From positions 310,001 to 374,000 of the forward strand of contig JAQSEB010000105.1 in NCBI GenBank assembly GCA_030063045.1: DNA of 64,000 bases, read 5' to 3'. This document shows, one piece after another, positions 28,990 through 38,339 of this stretch. Origin of the DNA: Pratylenchus scribneri (lineage: Eukaryota; Nematoda; Chromadorea; Rhabditida; Pratylenchidae). The position numbers and the translations under genes were made by a program. Each line of letters starts with the position of its first letter. Positions within the stretch are counted from its first letter, which is position 1. The notes beneath the pieces are model-generated. The model made no database searches and was not told the origin of the DNA. It was given only the letters and a program-made list of their open reading frames with translations.

Positions 28990-30196
28990 GGCATAATTTT
29001 AAATTAAATAATGGTCATTTTTCACATTAAAATTATCAATCATTTTGTTTATTCAGCATCAGTAATATAATTTGATAATGAATTACAAGAATTGTTAATG
29101 TGCATCAATAATATCATTTTGAGTTTATTTAGAACCATTTTCAATCAATTGACAACATTTTATCCTTTCTTGACTGTATTGAATCCTTTTTCGAACTTTT
29201 CCCCAACTTTCTTGCCAAAATTTTTAATATTTTTCAACCATTTCAATGAATCATTCCCAATTGGGGCTGAAATTAAAAAAAAATTAAAAATTTACATTAA
29301 ATAATTAAAAACCACCAATTAAAAGAAGAATAAGTACAAAATAAATCCATTTAGTAGGTGACATTTTAAAATAGGGGAGAATATTTGATGAAATAAAATG
29401 GAATGGTAACTTAGCTCTAATCTAAAGGGTAGTTAATAGGCCTAAAATGGTTGATTGAGTCAATTTGTTCAAACATTAGTGGCAATGATCATTCGTGTAT
29501 TTCCATTAAAATTTTTAATATTTGTTCAGCCAGCAGGGTGCTATCTCCAAAATTTTAAGTTTCAAAAATCGGGCAAAATTGGAGCAAAATTAAGGAAAAA
29601 ATTTTCAAAATTCGGGCATAAATTTGGCATATCTTAAAAACGTTTAAAAACAAAAAAATATTTGTAAAAAATTTCATTTCAATTTTAACTCATGACTTGA
29701 ATTCTTTGATTAGCAATTTGGTTTCTAAAATAAAGATATCTGTAATGCCTAAGGGCCCCTCTATTCATCCTACTGTACCCCCCATTTTTTGCCTAATCAA
29801 CCTATCACACTATCAATCAAATATTGCCCCAATCTGCCTTTTTAAACCAGCTCTTTTCCATCAAAATTTTCAGAGAAAATTTTGGCAAAGAATAGGCAGA
29901 AGGGAGAAAATTGTCCCATTTTAACTAAAAATGTAAAATATTGGAAAAAATTTCGAAAAATCTAATGGCACCACTTTTGTGGGTCAAATCCCATGGAACA
30001 GCATTAATTTTTAAGCAATTAGAACTTTTATTAACGCTCAAACATTGGTTGATTATTTTTTTTTGATCTCCTCTATCATTTCATTGCCCAAAAATTTATT
30101 AATTTGACAATTTATTCCCGGGAAAAAATTATCATTTGAAATGGATTGAAGGATGTATTTTCCGTTGAACAATTGTGGAAATATGCTGAATGGGAA
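28990..30196. other. Intergenic, AT-rich, with a partial MITE
   Basis: About 1.2 kb without a supported gene. It holds a partial family B MITE at 29742-29850. Several short hydrophobic ORFs show no domain, codon or splice support. Confidence 0.4.
29742..29850 (+). repeat. MITE family B fragment
   Basis: Retains only the left half: ATGCCTAAGGGCCC, TATTCATCCTACTGTACCCC, ACTATCAATCAAATATTGCC and CCAATCTGCCTTTTTAAA. The G+C-rich inner part and the right end are missing. Confidence 0.75.
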
Positions 30197-31393
30197 TCAA
30201 GGGGAAATGTGGAAAAAACGGGACAATTTGACGATGATGTCACTGAATATTTTTCCCTCGGGTAGTTTGTCATCCTCAACATTTTCCTTTGGCAATGTGA
30301 AATTTACACGTTTCCATTCTTCTTCTTCTTCTTCTCCATTTTGTGCCCCAAATTCATCATTTTGGTTTTGAGTCAAAATCGTCGGTTCAATGGCAGAAGT
30401 TTCTGAACAAATGGTAAAATGTTTTAGCGTTACAAAGAGAAAAGAATTAGTTGTTGCAAAATAAGATTCCTTCGACAAAAAAATCGGATTCTTTTGTTGG
30501 CAAATCAGTTTTTGTTGGATAACTTTTTTTCTGCTTGATCCATGAACCTAGACTATATAAATTATAAATCTTATACCATTCGATAGAGCTCATTGAGATG
30601 CATTAAATTGATGTATTTTTTTCAATAAATTAAAGGTATTTCAAACCTTATTTTAGTTTTTGGTATATAACTTTTGGTTTTGATTTAAACACAGACAATA
30701 TATTGTCAATCGATAGGACTCGATGAGCTCTATTGAATGGTATAAGTTTTGTATTATTTAGAATCGAGCACTAAAAAGTTATTAAATTCTCGACAAAAGA
30801 ATCTTATTTTGTCGACAAAAAATCGCACCCGATTTAAAATAATAAAAATATTTTCAAAGGACAAAAGATTGTATAAAATTTAAGAATTATTTAATTTGAT
30901 TTCTGTAACCCTCCTAATATTCTCAACCATCTTTTTCTCCATTCCAATTTGTTCCTTCTCTCTTTGTTCGTCTATGTAATTGCGCTTTATGTTCTTCCTC
31001 CGCCAAATTTTCCTGCTTTTCTTCCATCAATTCAAATTCTTCGCCACTTCCAAATTGTCCTCCAATCAGTCTTTTCTTTGGCGGTGGGCCCAGTGCAATA
31101 ATTGCCTAAATATATTTTTATGGGTTGAATCCAAAATATTTTACCTCCTCAATTTCCTCGTCCGTTGTGAATCCACTTTGTCTCAAAACTTTTCGCAAAA
31201 CTTCAATCCTTGCTTTGTCCTCGAAAATACCGCCCAAATTATTTTGTGTATTTTCTTGCCGCAATTCCGCCTCACAAAAAATTATCGATGGCATCCAAAA
31301 TTGGTGGAAGGCAATTAGAAAGAAAAGGCAAAAAATTGGACGGGGAAGATGGCCAAAAGCAAACGGCAAATTGGCGGTGGGTGAAGAGGCCAT
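30197..31393 (-). CDS. Secreted acidic precursor-like protein, unknown
   Basis: Three minus-strand exons (31145-31393, 30928-31105, 30403 boundary to 30197-30402) join in frame to about 210 aa. A hydrophobic leader (IFCLFFLIAFHQFWMPSI) may be a signal peptide or anchor. A helical segment follows (ARIEVLRKVLRQSGFTTDEE), then basic sites PPPKKRLIGG and HRRTKREG, and an acidic C-terminal half (GEEEEEEWKRVNF ... KENVEDDKLPEGK). Dibasic sites beside short spacers could be proprotein convertase sites, so a neuropeptide or hormone precursor is possible, but no known peptide is recognisable. Intron 2 carries a diverged family A MITE. Confidence 0.55.
30530..30790. repeat. Diverged MITE family A copy
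   Basis: Inverted arms CTTATACCATTCGATAGAGC and GAGCTCTATTGAATGGTATA lie about 145 bp apart around a central TTTTAGTTTTTGGTATATAA. The words match inner parts of the family A copies at 8146 and 47036. Lies in the second intron of the minus-strand gene. Confidence 0.5.
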
Positions 31394-32455
31394 TCTATTA
31401 AATTGCCAATAAATAAAATGGAATTATAAATTAAAAATGAATTAGGAATTATGGATGGATTATTATTATAGGCCAATATAATGAATGGTCAATCTAATGC
31501 CCCATATTTATTTATTATTAATTGTGCATTTTTCACGTCCCCATTGTCCATTCCATTTCCCCTCAATTTTCCCTTCATCATTTGTCCATCTGCTATTTTG
31601 CTCAAAAACAATGGAAAAAGGCCATTGCCAAAATATTCACATTTTATTGTACGATTCAATTAATAATGGGACATTTTTCGCCATTTATTTGTGCACATTT
31701 GCTGACCATTTTTTGCAAATAAATAGTTACATTATTATAAATTATTTAAAATTAATAAAAATTAATAATAAATTCCAATTCCACCATTGTCCTCTGCCAA
31801 ATATTTATTTTTAATAATAATTGCAAATATTATTATTCCCTCCAATTGGCCTCAAGGCCCAATTCCCCCATTTCAAGTGTCCGCCACTCCACTCATCCAT
31901 TGAATGGGCCCAAAAGCGTGTGAGAATGGATGAAGAAAAGAAGAGTGCCAATGCCAACCAAAATCCGAGAATATTTTCACAAAAAATCACATTTATAAAA
32001 AATGAGGGAGAATTGTTCTTTTTTTTTATGTGATGACGATGAATATTCCAATTCGAATTAAAATTCATCATTTGGCATTTTCAAAACTATTTTAATGACG
32101 ATGGCATATTTTGGATTATTCTTTGATTTTTATAGTCCATTCTCTAAAATAAAATTGAATTAATTCGTAACATTTTTTGATAACTCAAATTGGATGTATT
32201 CCTTTCATCCAACACCCTACTTTTGTTGGCAAACATTTACCACCTTCTTCAAAGGCCACAATATTGGCTTGGCCCTATTTCCTTCCATTTCCTCTTCCAA
32301 ATTCCACCCTCAAAAAGCCAATTCCGCCACCTCAAATTTCCTTCACCCTCCCCTTTCCCCCCAAATGGGTTTACCCAAAAATGTGTGGTAAATTGAATTG
32401 GGGGCCAAAATATAATATCCAAATTTATTCAATCAATTTTTCCCCTTCAAAGAAT
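31394..32455. other. Intergenic; one weak minus-strand ORF
   Basis: About 1 kb between divergent genes. The only frame with gene-like composition is on the minus strand at 31811-32034: a hydrophobic segment (LGFWLALALFFSSSILT) followed by DEWSGGHLKWGNWALRPIGG and a stop soon after. No in-frame ATG sits directly before the hydrophobic part (the nearest is upstream at 32071). It might be a short secreted peptide or an exon of an unseen gene. Confidence 0.3.
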
Positions 32456-33712
32456 ATGCAAATAAGGTGTTTTTGGCCATCATTCCTTCCAATATTTTTC
32501 CATTTTTCCACAATTTTGGCCGTCAGCCATCGTCGAACGGATCTTTCCCTCCAAACGACCACATTCCCAGGGACTCGTCTCCGTGGCCAAGTTGGCTGCT
32601 ATTCTTGTGTTTCCTGGACCGATTGGCATGGAGATTTTCGGCAAACCGAGTGAATTATTCAACATTTGAATATTTTTAAATGAATATTTTTCATAGTGCC
32701 CCACAGACCAATTTATTCAACAATAAAACTGAATTGGCGAATATTTTCACCAATGCTGGAATGAGAATGCCAAAATGGACAGGCCGATGTGCGGAGACGA
32801 ATCCAACGGCCAGACCAAACTTTGCCGGTGCCGAAATGCATATTTGCGAAAATACAGAGGAAAAGCCGGGGGCATGCATAAAATTGAAGGGACAATACAA
32901 AGGTACATGAATAAATATATATTAAAGGAAATTGGGCCAACTTATGCTATTATTTATTGGAATACGATAACAATAGAGCATAATTCTTTTTTTTATATAA
33001 ATCAGAAATAAATTCCAAGGATATTAGACGAACCAACTTGTTTTTCACCCAACTTGTCGCCATTTATAATAAATCATCAAGGACTGAAAAATTTCGATTA
33101 TTTTTTTTTTGAATTTTAGAGAAAGACTCATGGCTATTTAATAATATTATTTTTTACTAATTTAAATTGATTATAAATTGAGTTTTGCCCAAAAATCCAA
33201 TGACTAATTCTACTAAAATCATTTAAAGGTTTTTTTGGGCATAACTCTTTCATTTTGAACCAATTTAAACAAAATTAATATAAATAGCTAGTTTATGGTG
33301 TGTTCATTAATTAGATAATAAAATCATCAAGATTGTTGATGAGTTATTACTTATTATAGATGGCAACAAATTGGGGCGCATCTTTTTCCAGGTTTAATTC
33401 AATAGCATTTTTGAAATTAATTTCATTCATTCAAAATTATCATTTTTCATTTCAGGTCGTTGGTATGTTTATCGAGAATGTTGGGATCGAATGTGGGCAG
33501 AGCCTCGAGGCTATCATCACGAATATAGTGGAAAATGTTATGCGGATCAGCCGGTCCAACAATTTGTGGCCACTCAAAGAAATATTCTATGCTTCTGTGA
33601 GGAGGACCTTTGCAATGGCCAAATTGAGGCCATTCGATTTTACTTCAATTCATTTGTTGGAATATTTTGTTTCATATCCCTTTCCATTTTGATGAATTTT
33701 TATTTTCTATGA
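32456..33712 (+). CDS. Ly-6/uPAR-like three-finger protein, probably GPI-anchored
   Basis: Three exons (32456-32649, 32697-32902, 33456-33712), about 218 aa. The chosen start gives a signal peptide (FLPIFFHFSTILAVS). The mature part begins GCYSCVSWTDW and contains spaced cysteines (GRCAETNP, HICENTEEKPGACIKL, YRECWDRM, GKCYAD). It closes with the family signature CFCEEDLCNG, then a C-terminal hydrophobic tail (FVGIFCFISLSILMNFYFL) as in GPI-anchored members. Ly-6 proteins sit on the outer membrane and modulate receptors, including nicotinic receptors and odour responses in nematodes; the partner here is unknown. The sequence is open upstream of 32456 in the same frame, so the start rests on the signal peptide. 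Intron 2 is 553 bp. Confidence 0.8.
33065..33356. repeat. Inverted-repeat element in the Ly-6-like gene
   Basis: Diverged relative of the element at 4103-4389: AAATCATCAAGGACTGAA at the left and GATTGTTGATGAGTTATTA at the right, around an AT-rich middle that includes TTTTTTGGGCATAACTC, also found in the first copy as TTTTTGGGCATGACTC. Confidence 0.5.
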
Positions 33713-34167
33713 CCTCTCATCAGCCTAATTTTTTGGTTTAATTCCATTTCAATTTTTAAATATGCAATACATATAGAAATTAATTAATTGATTGATTTCA
33801 AATATTTTAAAACATTTTATATTTTTATATATTTATATAATTCTCTCCAAATTTTTTATTTTGTATTGATATTGTCCATATTTACAATAAATAGTGGAAG
33901 CAGCAAATTTCGAAAAAATTCAGCATATTTATTGCTTAGCTTACAAAACAAAAGAAGCCTTAAATTAGCTGAATAATGGTTTAAAAATAAAGTCGGAATT
34001 AAAATTTAAAATGCGATAATTTAAATTTATAAAAACAATTTATTTAAATTTGACATTTCAATTTAAAATGGAGCAAACCAAAAATATGCAATTTATTACT
34101 ATTAATTTAATTTTAAACACCAAAAAATGCCAATATATTCGCTGTTCCACAATGAATTATTTCCTCA
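33713..34167. other. Intergenic between convergent genes
   Basis: AT-rich 3' regions of the Ly-6-like gene (plus) and the epimerase (minus). No element recognised. Confidence 0.4.
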
Positions 34168-36198
34168 TCAATTATATCCATTTGGGCATCGTGAATACCA
34201 ATTATGCAAATGCTCACAAATTTCCTCAACCCCGAAATTTGGGGTCCATTTTAAATCCCTTTTTGCCGCTGAAATGTCGCAATAGATTGAGGCAACATCG
34301 CCGGGGCGGGGCGGACTGATTATTGTATTAATCTTTAAAAGAAATTAGAATTTTATTGCTATTCCTCTTTTTATGTACCTTTTTGCCGCAGGCCCTTTCA
34401 TAATTTGCCACCATTTCCAGTACAGTATGGTCAACGCCAAGGCCAAGGTTGAATACCTTTTTTTGAGGGAATTGAGTCAATTTTTAATTGGGAAATATTA
34501 AAAATGGTGAAAATTAAATAGGTAGTTTTATCTTTTGCACGCTTGCAGATTTTGAATATACCCAAATCCCAAAGAAAGGCCATGGTTCTCTTGAATTAAC
34601 CAACAATACCATCTCAAGGCCCTATGGGGTATTAGAGCCGATTGGTACGCATTATTCCGAAACGGCGCGATTTTCCGAAATCTTTATAATACACTATTTC
34701 CTCTAGATTCCTATGCTCTGAAGCCCATAAGGCCCTATCCCTAGCCCCTATCTCTGATTTCGGAAAATCGCGCCATTTCGGAAAAACGCGTCTCCACCTT
34801 AGAGCCACCCGATGATTAATATAGGAGCACTCTTTAGAGAAGACGTAGATAATGGATAAATATCAAAAATTATAATAACTGTTTAGTAAGTTTATCCTAG
34901 AGCCATAAATAAATATTCTGCTCAATCAAAAATCTCATCAAAATGGCCTCGGTTTAGCCAATTTTAACTTAGTTTTGAAACAAAAACTAAAAGATGGTTA
35001 AAAAGTTTAACACCCTCTAATTTTGACCAAACCATGACAATTATATAACAATGGTATATGGTTTGTTAATGTAGTACAAGACCACCTTAAACCATTATAA
35101 CCTTTCTGCCATCCGCCAAATTAAATGCTATTCCATTAAAATTCACCTCAATATTTGCTTCTTCCACCTTCATTTCCCCCTCCTCCATTTCAATTCCATT
35201 TCCCCTAATTGGCAATATTCGCTGAAGGGAAAGAACAATGGCCCTGGCCACATCCACAACATGCACAAAATCGCGACTTCCGCTGCCATCTTTTGTGGGG
35301 AATTTGTCGCCACAAACTCGAATTCCCTCCATTTTGCCCAAAGCAACGGAGGCAATCAAAGGCATTAAATGTTTTGGCCCAGCGGAATTAATGTCCTCGC
35401 CCAGAAGTCCGCTTGGATGGGCGCCAGCCGGGTCGAATGCCCTCAAAATAATTATTTTCCAGGCCTAAAAATCAATAAGGAATAAAAATTGTTCATTTTT
35501 CACCTTTGAACTTCGGCAAATATCGCGCAAAATTTGTTCGATCATATATTTGGCCCATCCGTATGGATTAGTTATTTCCTGGCCAATTTTTGTTGTTTCC
35601 TTCACTGGCATTTCCTTTGGCACTCCGTACACGGTTGCACTGCTCATAAAAATGAACTTTTTGTGGCCATATTTTTCGCATAACTTTGAATTAGAAATTA
35701 ATTAAAAAATAAATATTTTCACTTTTAATAAATTAATTGATGAGACAATATTGTTGGCATAATATTCCAACGGTGCCGCAATTGATGGGGCCACCCCCTT
35801 TGATGAGGCCAAATGGATGACCGCATCAAATTTCTCCTTTAAAAAATATTTTTAAAAAATTTTTGCTTTAATTTTTGCCTCTTTGAATATTTTTTCCACA
35901 TCTGCCAAATTTTGAAGATTGCATCGTCTAAATTTGAGCATTGAACCATGGCATTTGGCCAAAACGAGCACATTCATCAAACATTGCGGCAATACACAAA
36001 CTCCATCCCCATATCCTTTTTAAAATATTCAAATTCCAAATTTAATTATTCAAAAATGCCTGTTGCCGAATTTCCAATTGCCACAACCCGGTAGCCGGCA
36101 TTCAAAAATTCTAGGACCGTATGTGAGCCAATGAATCCAGTTGCGCCGGTCATCAATACGGTGGGAGGATTATTGGCCTTCAACATCGATGAATTCAT
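34168..36198 (-). CDS. GALE: UDP-galactose 4-epimerase
   Basis: Seven minus-strand exons (36060-36198, 35879-36015, 35723-35836, 35504-35683, 35102-35464, 34379-34456, 34168-34332) give about 391 aa. The NAD-binding motif TGATGFIGSHTVLEFL is near the N-terminus. The catalytic pair is intact: Ser in FMSSATVYG, and YxxxK in NPYGWAKYMIEQ. AFDPAGAHPSGLLGEDI, RDFVHVVDVA and NLGLGVDHTVLEM follow, ending PPRPGDVASIYCD ... NWYSRCPNGYN. The enzyme interconverts UDP-glucose and UDP-galactose in the cytosol. Introns 1 and 2 both begin with GC (ACAG|GCATTT, GAG|GCAAAA). A Glu-rich segment of about 35 residues before FNLADGRK is extra compared with typical members. Intron 5 holds two foldback/MITE elements. 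Confidence 0.92.
34646..34791. repeat. Foldback element in GALE intron 5
   Basis: Near-perfect inverted arms of about 35 bp: CCGAAACGGCGCGATTTTCC with GAAATC, facing GATTTCGGAAAATCGCGCC and ATTTCGGAAAAACGCG. The loop is about 75 bp. Confidence 0.75.
34862..35101. repeat. MITE family A copy at the GALE exon 5 donor
   Basis: AACTGTTTAGTAAGTTTATCC at one end and GACCACCTTAAACCATTATAAC at the other. The inner AGTTTTGAAACAAAAACTAAA is the family palindrome. On the gene strand, the element's terminal GTTATAATGGTTT supplies the intron's first bases. Confidence 0.7.
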
Positions 36199-37089
36199 TT
36201 TAATATTTTAAATTAATTATTTGGGAGAATATAATTTAGATGAGGAACAATAAAGTGGATTAAAAATTGAATCCGGTCAGCAATTTGTTCTCTCATTTAG
36301 TATAAATCTGATTAAAAACAGGAAAATGAGGGGAACATGTTTTTGATGATACCAAATATGCTAATGTTGAATGCAGTTTATTTTTTTAGTTGTTGGAGGG
36401 AGGAATATTCAAATTATAAATATGAATAATTAATTGTAGAAATAAATCATTGTAATTAAATACTAAAATTGGTTTAATTTGCATTAATGTGAAAGAAATG
36501 AAGAAGAAATTATTTTCGATTTTTCGGGTTTTCTTCGATTTTATCGTCTTTTGACGAATTAATACCCAATGAAATTCTCTACTTTTTTCTATGAAATTCA
36601 AAAGTTGGCTTTGGCTGCTGCTGAAGGAATGTATTAGTGTGAATTTTAAAAAAAAACTTTTTAATTAATCTCGAGACAATTTTATTTCCCAAAAAATCAG
36701 TGCATCTCAAATAATCATTTTCCCATTTTATAATTATATTTTTGGAAATTATTTATTTCCTTTAAGGCATCTAATAAGTAAAGATCAATTCTTAAAATGC
36801 CATATTCTTTTCTTCTATTTATTTCAATTATTAGATCAAAACTCCACTAAAAATATATTCTTTTATTCATCTTGGCAACAGCAGATGTCAAAATAACATT
36901 TGCTTCATTTGACCCCCTTTGCTTTGGGGGTTCAAGAATTTCAAAAAGAAATTTGGGAAACATTTGTTCCATTCGCCATCAATTAAATTGATTTTTGTTT
37001 TCGGCGAAAGTTGGCCACATTTTCCCTTGACATCAATTCTTTTTTTCCTTCAAATAATTTCAATTATTTCCAAATTTGAATAAGACAAA
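36199..37089. other. Intergenic between divergent genes
   Basis: About 890 bp, AT-rich. Presumably contains promoters for GALE (minus) and the small Cys-rich gene (plus). Short ORFs here have no support. Confidence 0.4.
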
Positions 37090-37758
37090 ATGAGTAATTA
37101 TTGCATCACAAGTTGTGGGCAGGTATGTTCTCATCCAGCGACCATACTTCCTCTATTAGAAGCCCTCACCCCTAATAGTAGTCCTCCTTGACTTCGAAGC
37201 ACTGTATCTCTTCTTGACACCATCAACTTTTTGAAACTTCATTTCTTAGTGTCATTGGGCTCTATAAATAACCCTATTATTGTTTGTTCAAAAATTTCAA
37301 CATATAACAGAGCTAGACCCAAAATTTTGACCATTTTTGGTTCTTTAGAAATTAGTAACCCTGAGGATACTAATAGAAGAAATACAAATTGACAAATTAA
37401 TCCAATAATATTCTATTTCATTCAGATGCAACCTTCGCATGTTTGTTGGCGTCCATGTTGCCATCCCCGAACCAGTGAAATCCAATATGTGACCAGTTTT
37501 GCCGATTCCTCATTGGTGGTTAATTCGGCTGCCCCCGTAAATCCAAAATTAATTTAAATTATTTTAAATTAAATTTGATTTCAGCAAACTTCCAGTTGGA
37601 CATATGAATTGACTCCATTTGCCTCACTTTATGCCGGTGGGGCCAGTGGTTATGATCCGCCAATTCCAAAAATGCCCTACACTGTGAATTACACTTGGCG
37701 AAAAGGTGCCCGACAATTTGGAGTTCAAATTGACTTTGGCGACTATAAAACTAAATAA
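37090..37758 (+). CDS. Small Cys-rich protein, unknown function
   Basis: Three exons (37090-37122, 37426-37536, 37585-37758) encode about 105 aa. The N-terminus is Cys-rich (NYCITSCGQ, VCWRPCCHP), followed by TSEIQYVTSFADSSL and a Pro/Tyr-rich middle (GGASGYDPPIPKMPY), then VNYTWRKGARQFGVQIDFGD. There is no signal peptide or membrane segment. The in-frame joining of three exons with clean GT-AG junctions supports a real gene, but I recognise no family. Intron 1 contains a diverged repeat that shares CTATTAGAAGCC and CTAATAGAAGAAATAC words with elements at 57000-57300 and 61165. Confidence 0.6.
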
Positions 37759-38339
37759 TGGTGGAATCAAAATGCTAGCGAAAAATGATATTAACAATTT
37801 TTATTTAGCAAATATATTTTCCAAAATATTAGTATAAATTTGATGAATTTTTTGTGGATTTAATGAATTAAAATTCCATCGAAATACTTGTCAATGCCAA
37901 TAATGCCTAAGCGCCCTTTCTATTCATCCTACTGTACCCCAACTTCAACTTCTTGCCTAATCGCTTGTCACTTTCTATCAATCAAATATTGCCCCAATCT
38001 GCCTTTTTAAATCCCTTTTTCCTCTCTTACTTAAGTGCTTTTTTTACCTTTCACATTATTATCAAATTTTTACGCACAATTAATAAAAAATAAAAAGTCG
38101 AATTCCTTTAATCTCTATTTCGTTCACGTTCATTGCGTCACTGAGGGGCTTAGTCCCTCGATGAAGGCCCGAGGCGAGAGCCTAGGCCCAGCTCTCGCCC
38201 CAAACTACTTGAGCCCTTGATTAGTGACTACTTCATTGTCAAATAAAATAGTCTTTTTAAACAATTATTTGAAATAAAATACAATTAAAATTTATTTTAA
38301 AATAATTTAATATAATCATTTAATTAAGCCAATTGGAAA
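37759..38339. other. Intergenic with a family B MITE
   Basis: Region between the convergent Cys-rich gene and PHLPP, mostly a family B MITE at 37890-38235 with AT-rich flanks. Confidence 0.5.
37890..38235 (+). repeat. MITE family B copy, near full length
   Basis: CCAATAATGCCTAAGCGCCC, TATTCATCCTACTGTACCCC, TATCAATCAAATATTGCCC, a G+C-rich inner part CGAGAGCCTAGGCCCAGC, and an end reading TTGATTAGTGACTACTT. Confidence 0.85.

Noticed and set aside
28981..28990. AAATTTTTTGG as an Sm-binding site, making the ncRNA an snRNA or spliced-leader RNA
   Set aside because: No 3' hairpin follows it, copies 2 and 3 do not keep the GG, and a TATA box is present; a Pol III terminator explains the T-run better.
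29092..29304. Hydrophobic plus-strand ORF of 70 residues
   Set aside because: T-rich sequence encodes Phe/Leu by composition alone; no other gene signal.
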